Shown: positions 22,918 to 37,000, counted from the stretch's first letter. The stretch is 64,000 bases of DNA from Sipunculus nudus (GCA_026874595.1 CM049306.1:50788019-50852018), one strand, 5' to 3'. The notes: a model not told the origin generated them from the sequence alone. Numbers and translations are program-made.

Positions 22918-25900
22918 TTTTAGCTCAGCTGACTATAAGTCATCTGAGCTATAATCATGGTCCATTGTCCGTCGTCCGTCCATCCGTAGATGTGGCACGT
23001 TTTGAAACTGTAGGAATCCAAAATTCGGCATAATGTTTGATGTCCCCAAGATCTCCTACCAAGCCGAAAACTGGGTCTTTGAGACTTCGTTCCTTTGAGA
23101 AATTAAGGAAAAACCTCAATCTTTTTATTAAAAACCTATTTTCACACTTCAGGACTGCCTAATATCAAAACTACTCATCTGTTTTTCCTCATATTTACCA
23201 TAAATATTCCTCTATATAGTTCCTATGTACATGCCAGAAATTAGGTCTGTATTATGTAATTTAAAAAAGTTATGGGCCCAAACATAATGCATTTTGTAAA
23301 AAATCAGGAAAGATATTTGAACACTGAACACAAAACATGTTAAAGCTATGGACTTTTTTTCCAGTAATATAACTTTAATTAATAAAAATTAAATTGTGTA
23401 CCAAAAACTTGATCAAAATCTTTTAAATTTTTAAAAATATTAACAAAAATAAAAAATTGTTACCTTAAATTTTGCCAAATTTTGACCATGGCACTTTTTT
23501 TTCCTGTTATTACTGTTGATCTAATTTTCACAGCATGTACAAATAAGTATTTAATCTGTTAAAAACTGAAATTTGAAAATAAAAGCTGCAAAATTAGGCT
23601 AGTTATTGAATTTTTTTGGAGGCTCTTGTTGCATTCCCTTACATTGTCAAGCAGTCCTCTGTGGTCACTGTTGGTCATTCAGTGCAGCTCTGTATGCTCC
23701 CAAGGTTGTTGGCATAATGTTACATGTCCCCAAGAATTCCTACCAAGCCAAAACCGGGTCTTTGCGACTTTGTTCCTTTGAGAAATTAAGGAAAAACCTC
23801 AATTTTTTATTAAAAACCTATTTTCACATTTCAGGACAACCTAACTACGAAACCGATCACCTGTTTTTTCTCATATTTACCATAAATATTCCTCTATATA
23901 GTTCCTATGTACATGCCAGAAATTAGGTCTGTATTATATGATTTTAAAAAAGTTATGGGTTCAAACATAATGCATTTTGTAAAAAATCACGAAAGATATT
24001 TGATCACTTAACACAAAACATTTTAAAGCTATTGACTTTTTTCCAGCAATATATCTTTTATTAATAAAAATTAAATTGTATACCAAAAATTAGATCAAAA
24101 TCTGTTAAATTTTTAAAAATATTAGCAAAAATAAAAAATTGTTACCTTAAATTTTGCCTAAATTTGACCATGGCATGTTTTTTTCATATGAGTACATTTG
24201 ATTTAATTTTCACATCCAGTTTACATATGGATTTAATCTGATGAATTTTGAATTTTAAGTATAAGCTTAAAAAAAAGTCTAGCTATTGAAGTTTTTTAGA
24301 AGACTTAATGTATTTGTATTTTCTAGCATCATGACCCTACTTTTGTTTACCTGGTAATCCAAAAATTGGCAATATGTTAGATGTAATTGTAAATATTCAT
24401 ATTCTTCCATACATTTCCTATGTACATACCAAAATTTAGGTCAGTATTGCATAATTTGTTGAAGTTATAGGCCCAGATATAGTGCACTTTGTAAAAAATC
24501 AGGATATATATTTACTCACTTAACATAAGAATGGCTGAGACTTTTTATCAGGAATATAACATCATTTAATCAAGATTCAATTGTATACGGAAAATTAGAT
24601 CTGAAATTTGCAATTTTTTTTTAGTTATTACCGTAAAATCTGTGAAATTTCGTACAGAAAAAAATAATTTAATTTGTGGAAGTCCGAAATTTAACAGTCG
24701 ATTTCAGCAGTTTTAAAATTATGGTCGTGACAACTTAAGATGCCTCGTCGGCAGTGGGCGATAATAGGAGCCTCAAGTATTCACACGCTGATTTTGCATT
24801 CATCCGTGTGAACCATGAAGTTTCATGAATAAAAACATTATTTTCTATACTTGTGTTGTTTATTTTATATTAAAATCAGTTTGAAAAGGAATCTGAAAAG
24901 TATATCTGAAGGATTTAATCCTGTCATATAGCTCGAGACCCGTACATGCTTTCGTGACATCCGGGGCTTTGCCCGGAGAGATCATTTTTCAGGTGGCTTA
25001 CGCATGGAAATCCCCACTAACGGTGCACAAAAAGCTAGAGGTCTTTAGATCACTTAAAGAGTTAATCGATCCTGATTATCCAATATCAAATATCCAACCT
25101 CTGTTAAACTTCATGAACGTCTGCCAGCGCTTTGATGTACGTACCGTTTGACCTTGTGTGACCTTGTTTGTTGGGCGATACGGAGCCCGGGTACTCGAAA
25201 CTGAGTCGTTCTTGTGTGACATTCAAGATATTTATTGTAAATGTTTTAATGGAAATTAGCATTAATTTTCAAACTGATTAACATTGGCATTACATACACA
25301 TCAGAGCGCTGAGTTTGCTTGAAAGAGACCAATTTGGCTTAAACATGGAAATCCCCCTTTACGGTGCACGTAAAGCTAGTTGTCTTCAGATCATTTACGG
25401 AGTTAATCCTGATTATCCAATATCCAATTTCCAACCTCCGTCAAAACTTCATGGACGTCTGCCAGTTGTTCACGGCGCGTCGCTCGCATCCCGGACAATA
25501 AAACAACTCACATTCGAGATATTTTAAGTTTTTTTTATTGTCGCTGGAAACAAAATCTTAGTTTTCAGTCAAATTACATTCTGTATGATGTAGATATAAT
25601 TCATATAACTGCATTAAATGCGGCGGTATTCAGGACCCTGGATAGTGCCGCATAAAAAGCTTCAGAGTAAACTGGCGAACTTCAAACCCTTGGCGGAAAA
25701 AAAAATCATGTAAAATCAAATAGTACGTTTATGACAAGGAAACTTTAAGTAATCTAAGGGAGATATAGTACTTTATTCGAATGACCAAGAAATTCAGCTA
25801 AATATTATGTTTTAGTATGTAAACAAGACTCACTTTTAAAACTTTGCAACGCTGGCGCTTGAAACTTTCTCAGAATCTGAAACAATGAACTGTGTGATCT

Positions 25901-27570
25901 TTGCTCGCTGAGCCAACACGGCCCGTTACCACTGGTTACACAGGCGGGTGCCGGCCAGAGCAGACATCGTTCCCCGTGTATCACCGTTTATTAGGATAAT
26001 ACATATTCTTCTAAATCAACATTTAAAGAAGACAAACACTGTCTAAGTGGTATGTTTTATGCGTATTTGATAAGAATATCTTTATTTCTTAACGAATACG
26101 ACATTTTAAGACGAAATATAAGAATTTAATTGTCATGTGGAATGTCTCCAGTTTTCTCAAGTCATCTTTTAGGGCTCTCGCACAGCGTAGCGTAGTAAGA
26201 GAGGACGGGTGCTAGGGCTATAATTCATATTAATTATCAATAGCATGGCATTCACATCGATCTGACCGGTAGGCTTGTTCAAAACCTGATAATAGGGTGA
26301 GGTTACGTCAGTGTTACATTCACGGCAGTCTTGCTAACGCCAAATATGGCGTAACAGACCATCGGCAGTTCGAAATTTAACATGTCATTTTAATAATTAT
26401 GATTACTGAAGAAAGACTGTGTACGAAATTCATCGAGGTACGAAATTTCACAGATTTTACGGTAGCATAAATATAAAATCAGTACCTTAAATTTTGCCCA
26501 ACTTTGGCCACGGCACAATTTTTTCCTGTAAGTACTGTGGATGTTATTTTCACAGCATGTACACATAAAGATTAAATCTGTTAAAATCTTAAATACGAAA
26601 AATAAAAGCTGCAAAATTAGGCTAGTTATTGAATTTGTTTGGAGGCTCTTGTTGTATCCCCTTACCTTGTCAAGCAGTCCACTGAGGTCACTGTAGGTCA
26701 TTCAATGCAACTCTCTATGCTCCCCAGGCTGTTATGTAATCCCATCACTCCGGCAAGCCCTCTCTCTTGTTGAGCTTGATCAGGCTGCCAGCATAAATAC
26801 CACAGGGAGCCTTTCTCTCCCCCCCCCCATCCCATTCTGTTGACAGACCTGTACTCTAAACAAGATGAATCTTATAATTTCACATTTTTTCAGCGATGAA
26901 CAGTAACAACAGAGACCCCTCACTGAACCCACCGCTTCGATACACAGGACTAATATACAAGACAAAGCTGATAATTTTAATGTTAAAAATTCTTTCTGTT
27001 GAGACTTGGACAGTTTTGATTTTTTTTAAAGAAAAAAATGTTCAGGAATTTAATCCTAATATTCATATATGGTAAAATATTAGGACCTAATGGAAGTGCA
27101 AACTGACAAGATTTAAGAAGATATAAATACTTTGTAGCATTTCGTTCATATCTCTTAAAGTTGGTGGGGCCTAGTTATCTAGTTTTTAAAATTAGAAATA
27201 TTGGTCAAACTCTGTGGGATTAATTTTTAACTCATATGGCCATATATTTAACTTTTGAAAAATTAATTACCTTCACACATTGTTTGTTTATGCAATGGAA
27301 CTTTAATATGACACTTACCATAAGCCCATTTTTTCCCTTGGTGCATCACTAAATGGTTTCAGGCCAAAGGTTTCATTTGTTACACAGTCCATATGCTTTA
27401 GCTCATGTCCATTATTCTATAATTTACAGAGTTTCATTTAAGCAGGGCCATTTTCTCTTAGCTTTTCAAATGGTAATATACATGGAAAAACCATAAGAAA
27501 CAAAAATATTTTGCAGTTACTAATATTTTCAAAATTCAGCTGAGTGACGTGACCCATAGGTCCCTTGTTG
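22918..27570 (+). mobile_element. A-family copy or copies A4, containing a nested TA-flanked element
   Basis: Left end TTTTTAGCTCAGCTGACTATA at about 22918; right end CAGCTGAGTGACG with GACCCATAGGTC (27551-27562) and CCTTGTTG. Two successive blocks (about 23000-23620 and 23700-24300) are near copies of each other, each with a CATGGCA(C/T)(G/T)TTTTTTTC stretch. The element is split at 24630 by a 1.8-kb insertion and resumes at 26465. A poly-C run is at about 26818-26828. No coding gene. Confidence 0.6.
24631..26462. mobile_element. TA-flanked TIR element 1, 1832 bp
   Basis: The left end CCGTAAAATCTGTGAAATTT is matched at the right by its inverse ending ACAGATTTTACGG; the perfect inverted repeat is about 25 bp. 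TA dinucleotides flank both ends (24629-24630 and 26463-26464). Removing it leaves GTTATTAGCATAAAT, which matches uninterrupted A-family copies near 8120 and 28866, so it is a true insertion with TA duplication. An internal direct duplication (about 24995-25131 and 25335-25466) is visible. There is no transposase frame, so it is non-autonomous. TA duplication fits the Tc1/mariner/pogo group (inference). Confidence 0.85.
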
Positions 27571-27701
27571 TAATCTTTGATCAGATATGAAGATAATACT
27601 CAGTGTTTGGCCTTAATTGAGTCAATAGTTTACACCATATTTATTGTTCCATATAACTCAAAGAGAAGAGAAGTATGCCATGGTTGGGCTAAGTATCATT
27701 T

Positions 27702-30281
27702 TTAGCTTAGCTGACTATAAGTCATCTGAGCTATCTATAGTCTTGGACCATTGTCCGTCGTCCGTCCGTCCGTCCGTCCGTCCGTCCGTAGATGTGGCAC
27801 GTTTTGAAACCGTAAGACCTAGGAATCCAAAATTTGGCATAATGTTAGATGTCCCCAAGATCTCCTACCAAGCCGAAAACTGGGTCTTTGCGACTTCGTT
27901 CCTTTGAGAAATTAAGGAAAAACCTCAATTTTTTTATTAAAATCCTATTTTCACACTTCAGGACTGCCTAATATCAAAACCACTCATCTGTTTTTCCTCA
28001 TATTTACCATAAATATTCCTCTATATAGTTCCTATGTACGTGCCAGAAATTAGGTCTGTATTATGTAATTTAAAAAAGTTATGGGCCCAAACATAATGCA
28101 TTTTGTAAAAATCAGGAAAGATATTTGAACACTGAACACAAAACATGTTAAAGCTATGGACTTTTTTTCCAGTAATATAACTTTCATTTATCAAAATTAA
28201 ATTGTGTACCGAAAATTTGATCAAAATCTTTTAAATTTTTAAAAATATTAACAAAAATAAAAAATTGTTACCTTAAATTTTGCCAAATTTTGACCATGGC
28301 ACGTTTTTTTCCTGTAAGTACTGTGGATTTAATTTTCACAGCATGTTTTTGTTAGCATTTTGTCTGTTAACTACGAAAATTTGAAACCAGTTGATCAAAA
28401 ACTAGATTTTATCAAGTTTTCAAGCACCATGTAACATTGTTTACATCAAGCTAGTGTTATGCAGTTTGCAAGAGCCCAGCTCCCCAGCTTCAGCTCTCAG
28501 TTCTTTAAATTTGGTATACAATTAGATATCTCCAAAATACCCTACCATGCCAAGAATTTGGTCACTAGGACTTCGAGATATTAATGAAAAACTTCATATT
28601 TCCATTAAAAACCCATTGTTACACTTCAAGACTGCCTAATATCAAAACCACTGATCTGACTTTAATCATATATAATATACGTATTTTAATTGTTTTAAGT
28701 TATGGGCCCAAACATAATGCACTTTGTCAAAAATCAAGAAATATATTTACTCCATTAAAGAAGAGGATTGCTGAAGCTAGAGATTTTTTGTCAGGGATGT
28801 AGCATTATTTTATCAAGATTCAATTGAATACTCAAAATTAATTCTGAATTTTTCAAATTTTATAAGTTATTAGTATAATCATAAAATTAGTACCTTAAAT
28901 TTTGCCAAACTTTGACCATGGCACGTTTGTTTCCTGTGAGCACTGTTGATATCATTTTCATATCATGCACACATAAGGATTTTAGCTTTTTAGTTTAGAA
29001 AGCTGAAAGAAATTGGCCAAAAATTATAGCTTTTATTAATGTTTTTATGAGACCATGTCAGACCTTAGCTCTCCCAAGCCTCTCTTGAGTCACTGTATGT
29101 TGACCTTGTTGACCTTTCATCAAATTATGCACGCTTAAAGCGAGGCATACACTGGGGCAGCCAGGCAGCTTATGGCCGGCCACAGTTGATCCAGGTGTCC
29201 AGCCCAACTCATCTAGTAGTTTTAACTAACAACATACCTATAAACAATAAATTAATAAATTTTTATTGGTTTTTAATAACAAATTCAAGAAAAATGGAAA
29301 AGGAATTTGTTAGTTGATAATAACAGGAAATTAACTTGCAGTTACTGATGATATAAGAATCTTGTATCAATTGATAGAATGTCACATATTCCAAATAATA
29401 CCATGCAGTCACCTATGGTATTTTTCAGTTCAATTTTAATGATAAAAAAATAAATCATATTATTCATTACTAATCATTAGGGATCATATGAAGGAAATTA
29501 ATGATAGACAAAGATGCAGTTGATAATATTAATCTAGATTCCTGCTGTGTCTAGTGTGTACATTGATGTGAAATTAGTCCAAAATGAATATATTACATTT
29601 ATTTTTTTAATATGAATAAAAGCTATAAATCCAGGTACTTATGATCATTATTTAAATGTGTGAATTTTGTATATTCTGGATTCTCAACATCATTGTTTGG
29701 TGAAAACTGAATAAATACCAGACATGTTGCGATTACTTTGCAAATGTATTTGAATACAAATATGAATATGTACTCCATTATAAAATTTCTTGCATAAGAA
29801 TTGGAATTCAGGTAAAAATGAAAGTATATGAAAACCAGTGCAAATACTTTCAAAATGTATTCATGAATGCATTCATGAATATATTCTTTGATATTATTTT
29901 AATAATCATTTGAGTTGTATTTTATTTTTTTAAAAATCATATAATTCTCTTATTATTTTTAATAAAAATTATATTTGGGACAATTTGTAATTATTATAAT
30001 AAATAGTTAAACTCTTATATTACATGTTCTGCTTATAAGTTATATGGCCAAGTCAAAATCTGTGTGACAATAGCACTCCATTTGTTAATAAAATAAATGA
30101 AATCAATCCTCTTCCCTGTCACCAAAGATACTAGCTATCAAAATCATACATAAGCTAAACACCCACAACTCATAATACAGCTTATATTTATTTCCACACA
30201 AAACAAGCATGTGCCTCATTTCTAAATCTTATTTTTTTTTCATATATAACAGCTGAGCGCCGTGACCCATGGGTCCCTTGT
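27702..30281 (+). mobile_element. A-family copy A5
   Basis: Left end TTTTTAGCTTAGCTGACTAT at about 27700, with a GTCCGTCCGTCCGTCC run; right end CAGCTGAGCGCC with GACCCATGGGTC (30264-30275) and CCTTGT. The first 600 bp closely match A1 and A4. The segment 29230-30240 is very AT-rich with nothing recognised in it. No coding gene. Confidence 0.65.
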
Positions 30282-30284
30282 ATT

Positions 30285-30727
30285 AACTAAGCAGACTATA
30301 AGCCATCTGAGCTATAGCGATCAATGGTCCTTTGTTCGTTATCTGTACGTCGTGCCAGCCGTCCATACGTCCATCCACTATCAGAGCATGTTTTGAAACT
30401 ATTGGACCTACAAATCCATTTAAAACCAATTGTTGCACTTCAAGATGCTGAATACTGAGACAATAAATGGAAAGTCTTTTTGACAAAACAACAGTTTAAT
30501 CTCTTTAAAAAAAAACATGGTGGACAGACAAGTGCAGTGGCTGATGTAAACTTCTGGTACCAAAAATATTTGTGTGATTACTGTAAATATGCTATAAAGA
30601 TTTGTTGTTTAATACTCTACACAAAATTGCCTAATACCAAAACCACAGAACGGTTTTTGATCATATTTGATATAAATATTTCTCTATGTACTCCCAATGT
30701 TCATTCCAGAAATTAGTCAGTATTTAT
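30285..30727 (+). mobile_element. A-family left-end fragment
   Basis: Starts directly after the A5 right end with CAGACTATAAGCCATCTGAGC and a decayed GTCC-rich stretch. It is cut off at about 30728, where an alpha element begins. Confidence 0.5.
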
Positions 30728-32789
30728 TAATTGTATTCGCAAAAACAAAATTTTGCAGGTACTATGTTTTTGACCGGGTTCCACCGCAGCAATTTTTGTT
30801 TCCGGAGAACTCTTCAAGGGCCACTGAAGCGATTTTTCCTAAACTTGACCCAATTATTAGGTCATATGTGAACTCAGCGTGCCTTACCATTCGGTGTTGA
30901 CCTCTGACCTTTCCTCTCTTCAGTGCGTCCATCTGTGCGTCTATTTTGACACATTAACCCACATATCTTTGGACTCTTTCAACCAATCAGGCTAAAAATT
31001 TTGCACAAATGCAGCCCTTGGATAGTTTTATCACATACACAAAAAATGGTGATGCCACCTGCAACCATTTTTGCACAGTGTCCGTCTGTTCATCTGCCTT
31101 GGGATGAAATTACTCATCTCTGCAGTGGTTGGACTTATCCACCTGAAACTTTGCATGTGTATACATCCTGGATAGCTTTCTTTGTTTTATGAAGGTGGCA
31201 CCACCTGTATTCACATTCAGGCTGCAGACATCTAGGCTTATATCTCAGGTCCGGTTTGATGTATCCTCCTGAAATTTTGCATGTGTATAGATCTCACATA
31301 GCTCCATACCATACGCAAAACTAGTTCACCACCTACAACCATTTTTGCACAGTGTACGTCTGTTTCTCTGCCATGGGATAAAATCACTTGTATCTCGGCA
31401 GTTATTCATCATATCAGGCAATGTTACAATCATGGATATTCAGCTTTCTGTGGCTATATAAAGACAACTGTATGTGGATTATAAATTATTGGTATCCCTA
31501 CTCAACTTAATGCAAGAATTTGCCATCAGTGATATATATCTGTATTTTAATTTTGCATTCAGTATGCATCCGTAATAATTTTACATATATTCCTGATTTT
31601 TTTTTTTTTATAAAAAGTCAGCTGAAAAGCATTTTGTATTGGGAAAATAAATTTCAAAGTTATTTCAAGTAGGGACCACTTTTGTGTACAGATGGCAGCA
31701 CTTGGTTTACCATTTGCGGATTGCCAGTGCCTTGATGTTGGCCATTAGCCAAGATGATGTCAGCTCTATAAATAGTTTTGGCACAGTGCCTGGATTGGAA
31801 GAAGTGCAGCCAGTTATAGATCAAGAGTTCACTCAATGCAGCAAGTGCATATGACAGGTGGCGCCACTTACATTAACATTTAAGCTGCAGACATCCAAGC
31901 TCCTATCTCAGGAACCATTTGACCGATTGGGCAAAAATTTTGTTTTGCTTATAGATCTCACATAGCTTTTTATCCTACGCAAAACTGGTGGTGCCATCTG
32001 CAATCATTTTTGCACAGCATCCGTCTGTTTGTTTGCTGTGGCATAAAATCACTCATATCTCCGCAGTGGTTTGACATATCTGCCTAAAATTTTGCAGGTG
32101 TATACATCTTGGATAGCTTTCTGGATTTTGTCGCAGGAGGCACCACTTACATTTATATATACGCTGCAGACATTCAGGCTTATATCTCAGGACTGGTTAG
32201 ACATATCCCCCTGATATTTTGCATATGTATAGATCTCAAATAGCTGTTAATCATACACAAAATTGGTGGCACCACCTGCCACCATTTTTGTACAGCGTCC
32301 GTCTGTTTTCTGCAGTGGCCTAAAATCACTCATTTCTCAGTAGTGGATTGACTTATCTGCCTAAATTTTGCATGTTTATACAAAATGGACAGGTTTCTGG
32401 ATTTTGTGGTAGGTGGCGCAACCTACATACACATTATGGCTGCTGACATCCAGGCTATTATGCAACACACCTCACTCTATTTCCCCTTGCCACTCAATCC
32501 ATGCCTCACTTCACCTTTCCTACTCTGATTTTGGCGGATACACGTAGTCGCTTGATGACTACCCATATTCTAGTTTTTGTGTTGTGTGCACCCATGCCAG
32601 AATTGCAGCAGGGATGTTTGTAGCAGGGATGTTTGTTTAATTGTTCTTGTTCTAAGTGTTTAGTACCTATATAGTACAAGTGTTCATATACATGTTACAC
32701 ATGTTCTTGAAAAGTAATGGTCCAGCATTGAAGCATTATACCTGGTGTAACCTCATTGCACAGGTTCGGATTAGGCCTGTAGGCCTTGT
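30728..32789 (+). mobile_element. Alpha element, copy 2
   Basis: The left end GTATTCGCAAAAACAAAATT matches the alpha start at 49528; the right end is AGGCCTGTAGGCCT (32773-32786) plus TTGTTTTT. Alpha-array units carry box variants near 31052, 31195, 31857, 31990, 32135, 32265 and 32409. A gamma-tail segment (about 31420-31855, with the CTCTATAAATAG box at 31764-31775) interrupts the array, so the element is a mosaic. No coding gene. Confidence 0.65.
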
Positions 32790-33006
32790 TTTTTTTTAAA
32801 TCAAGTTTTTATTTCAGTTTGCATGTATTTTGAATTTAAGAGGGGTTCTTGTCTAGGTTTCAGGATATGTGGGTATCACTTTTCCCACACATTCCTTGTT
32901 GAACACATGACACTTTACTGTTTTTGGCTCTAGGACTGTTTTTCTTATAGTAAATTCAGTGATAATTATAATTTCTCCTAATGATATTTCCTGTTTAATA
33001 TTGCAG
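32790..33006. other. Intron end leading to CUB2
   Basis: Short AT-rich, apparently unique sequence ending in the acceptor TTTAATATTGCAG used by the next exon. Confidence 0.5.
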
Positions 33007-33222
33007 TGTGTGGGGGATACATTTCAAGTGACAACGAGACCTCTGGTATAATTACCTCTCCTAACTTTGGCAATGGCACTTATCCAAGGCAGTCTTTGTG
33101 TATATGGAACATTGAAAGCAGACTGGGTGCCAACTCAACCATCGTAATAGACTTCACGGTGATGTCAATTCCAAATACATATGATCCAAACTGTAATTCT
33201 AATTTTCTGGAACTAAGAGAGG
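33007..33222 (+). CDS. CUB2, exon 1 of 2
   Basis: Acceptor TTGCAG at 33001-33006, donor GTGAGT at 33223; phase 1 in, phase 1 out. It encodes (V)CGGYISSDNETSGIITSPNF, then the second cysteine in SLCIWNIE, a hydrophobic strand STIVIDFTVM, and the third cysteine in DPNCNSNFLELRE. Three N-glycosylation sequons (NET, NGT, NST) support an extracellular location. The split Gly codon joins to the next exon to give ELREGVDQNG, the usual 'LELRDG' strand of CUB domains. The linker before the third cysteine is longer than in the other domains and lacks the DFDLE-type acidic residues. Confidence 0.9.
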
Positions 33223-34080
33223 GTGAGTTGAAAACACTGGTTAGTAGCATTGTTTAATTTAAGTAAAAAGAAAGAAATGATTTATCATTAGCTTAATTGT
33301 AAAGGAATACACAGGGTTAGGACAAAAGCCCCCCCCCCCCCCCCCCCCCTTACCTTCCCTAGTAAAAAGCGCCTGCCTTATTGATGAAGAGCAAAAAAGC
33401 CCGCTGGCAAAAATTATATGATTTACTAGTGCTTTACTCCCATCCAGTATATATATACTATTATATATACTTTTCTTATACTTAAGCATTATCATGGAGA
33501 TACAATTAGATGGAGTTGGTACTGGGATCACGGATCATATCCTATGTTGCTTGCAATCTTGATAAGACTTTGATCTGGCTATGAGCACTTTCAGGTTGAA
33601 CTAGGGATATCCCTGATGCATAGCTGAGGATACCGGGGAATCACTTGGCAAGGAGTTGTCACGTCAGTCCTTTACTAGATAAATATTCTTTTCAGATGTA
33701 ATGAATTTGCAAGATGTAAATTTAAGTTAACACTGTAATGTTGTGGGTTACTTGTTATTGAACTAGATTCCATAAGGCATCTGCAAAAATTTTTATTGTA
33801 TAGGAACACTCACTTATTTCTCAGCCTGGACAGACCAATCTTTAGGAATTTACAACAATGTCAAGCAGATAATCTAAACCTTTCAGGAAAAATAAAAGTA
33901 ACAGTGTAACTGTGCAGTCAAGTCATAGAATAAAAAAAAATTCACAGTACTATCCAATATTACATACACCCTGCTCTGCTTCATACTAGACAAGCTGAGA
34001 TTGAAAGCAGCAGTACTCCAAATCCACACAGTGTGGCAACCATTATATCAGGTATGCATGGTAGGTGGTTACTGCGCATA
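33223..34080. other. Intron segment with a poly-C tract
   Basis: A long C-run at about 33330-33349 sits near AAAAGCCC/AAAAGCGCC text resembling the subterminal motif of the neighbouring TIR element. Otherwise nothing is recognised. Confidence 0.5.
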
Positions 34081-37000
34081 CCGTATTCGACGTAAAAAGC
34101 GCCCCGGGCGCTCTCAAAATTAAATTTTTCTAAAATTTTTTTATACCCTAATAAGCGCCCCCCCCCCCCCCCCCCCCCCAACATCTGCCAACTTCCAAAG
34201 TGCATTACGATCCTCCAATTCATCACTGCGGCTTGTGTACAAGTGTTTGACTTCACAGCACATTCAGGACAATTCAGAAAAAAACAATGATCATTTAACA
34301 ATGGTTGTGTAATACAAGTGATACCGATTTGCAGACGATTTTATTTTGTGTTGCATGAGAGAATTGTCTGAATGACTACAGTTCGAGATTTCCTTTGCAG
34401 GTGAAGAGGAAAAATAAGGATGGTAATAAATGAACGCTTTAATAAGAGTCAACGCCTAATAAGGTAGCAGAATATATAAAATGTTCATATAAAAATATGT
34501 AAAACAGTACTTATTTGAACGATGAAAAAAAATTTAGGGGACATCGGTACCCAGATTATGTCAGTCACCTTGCGCAAATACCAAATACAAAATCCGGGTT
34601 TTTAGGAATTTTGTCATATTTATATCCCACGGAAACAAGGTCCCTTTCTTGAACTTTGTTGACCCGTTATAATACATTCATTTCTCGACGTAGTCCAATA
34701 ATACAAGCTTGACAAACATTGTCACCTGAGGAAAGGCCGCTTCATATTTATAATTATAATGCGCTGCTGGTTGTCTTGTAATTGAAGTGCCATGAGTCTC
34801 CGTGTATGTCAGTGTGCAAGCCAGCTGACAGCGTCCGCAGTCACTGGACTCGTGAACATTTTACGCAGTAAATATGACACCATATGATAATTGTATCGCC
34901 AGACATAGTCTGGAGATACTATGGTTAAGACACGGTCGCGCCGCCGCCGCCGCCGCAGAGATTTCTTTTGGACACAATAACTCAAAAAATATTTCACGGA
35001 TCTTTACCAAACTTGGTATATGTATAGATATGGGTGAGAGGACGATGCCTATTTAAAATGAGGTCATGACCTCAACTAGAAGAGTGACCTTGACCTTGAA
35101 TACGTTCAATTTTGGGGAAAATCACACAAATTCTTAAATATCTCAAGAAAACTTGCATGGATTGATCCCAAAATCAAGTTGATCGAAGATCATGGATAGG
35201 GTTGTCATGTTCCAGAAACTGGTGGCGCCACCTATTATTCTTTACTTGTTTTCATGCCGTTTAATATCCCCAAAATTGCTACTTGACAGTACTGTGAGCA
35301 TTATAAGTCAAAAACTAATGGACAGATTTCTTTCATATTATGCAAATACATAGATATGGGTTATGGGATGATGTTTTTTTAAATTGGGGTCATGACCTTT
35401 CCTATGAGAGTGGCCTTGACCTTGAATATTGCCATATATGGTGAAAATCACACAAAATCATTAATTTCTCAATAAGGGATGCATGCATTGGTCCAAAAAT
35501 CAACTTGACCGAAGATCTTGGATAGTAATGTCATGTACCGGAAACAGGTGGCGCCACCTGTTATTCTTTTACTTGTTTTCGTGCCGTTTAATACCCCATC
35601 ATTGCCACTTAACAGTACATTTATAACCTGTGAGCATTATAAGTCAAAAACTAATGGACAGATTTCTTTCATATTATGCATATACATAGACATGGGTTAT
35701 GGGATGATGTATATATAAATTGGGGTCATGACCTTTCCTATTAGAGTGGCTATGACCTTGAATATTGCCATATATGGTGAAAATTACACAAAATCATTAA
35801 TATCTCAATAAGGGATGCATGCATTGGTCCAAAAATCGACATGTTCCAAGATCTTGGAAAGTATTGTCATGTACCGGAAACAGGTGGTGCCACCTGTTAT
35901 TCTTTTACTTGTTTTGTGCCGTTTAATACCCCATCATTGCCATTTATCAGTACTGTGAGCATTATAAGTCAAAAACTAATGGACAAATTTCTTTCATATT
36001 ATGCATATACATGGATATGGGTTATAGGATAATGTTTATTTGAATAGGGGTCATGACCTTTCCAATGAGTGGCCTTGACCTTGAATATTGCCATATATGG
36101 TGAAAATCACACAAAATCATTAATTTCTCAATAAGGGATGCATGCATTGGTCCAAAAATCAACTTGACCCAAGATCTTGGATAGTAATGTCATGTACCGG
36201 AAACAGGTGGCGCCACCTGTTATTCTTTTACTTGTTTTCGTGCCGTTTAATACCCCATCATTGCCACTTAACAGTACATTTATAACCTGTGAGCATTATA
36301 AGTCAAAAACTAATGGACAGATTTCTTTCATATTATGCATATACATAAACATGGGTTATGGGATAATGTATATATAAATTGGGGTCATGACCTTTCCTAT
36401 TAGAGTGGCCTTGACCTTGAATATTGCCATATATGGTGAAAATTACACAAAATCATTAATATCTCAATAAGGGATGCATTGATTGGTCCAAAAATCAACA
36501 TGTTCGAAGATCTTGGAAAGTATTGTCATGTACCGGAAACAGGTGGCGCCACCTGTTATTCTTTTACTTGTTTTGTGCCGTTTAATACCCCATCATTGCC
36601 ATTTATCAGTACTGTGAGCATTATAAGTCAAAAACTAATGGACAAATTTCTTTCATATTATGCATATACATGGATATGGGTTATAGGATGATGTTTATTT
36701 GAATAGGGGTCATGACCTTTCCAATGAGTGGCCTTGACCTTGAATATTGCCATATATGGTGAAAATCACACAAAATCATTAATTTCTCAATAAGGGATGC
36801 ATTGATTGGTCCAAAAATCAACTTGAACGAAGATCTTGGATAGTGTTGTCATGTACGGGAAACAGGTGGTGCCACCTGTTATTCTTTTACTTGTTTTCGT
36901 GCCATTTAATACCCCATCATTGCCACTTAACAGTACTGTGAGCATTATAAGTCAAAAACTAATGGACAGATTTCTTGCATATACATAGACATGGGTTAGG

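Noticed and set aside
22918-27907. Short open frames that recur in A-family copies
   Set aside because: The frames differ between copies and are broken in most, and substitutions do not look protein-conserving.
35518-36691. Repeated short open frames containing VAPPVILLLVFVPFNTPS
   Set aside because: They repeat with the 659-bp delta period and run through the palindromic box; no family resemblance and no splice context.
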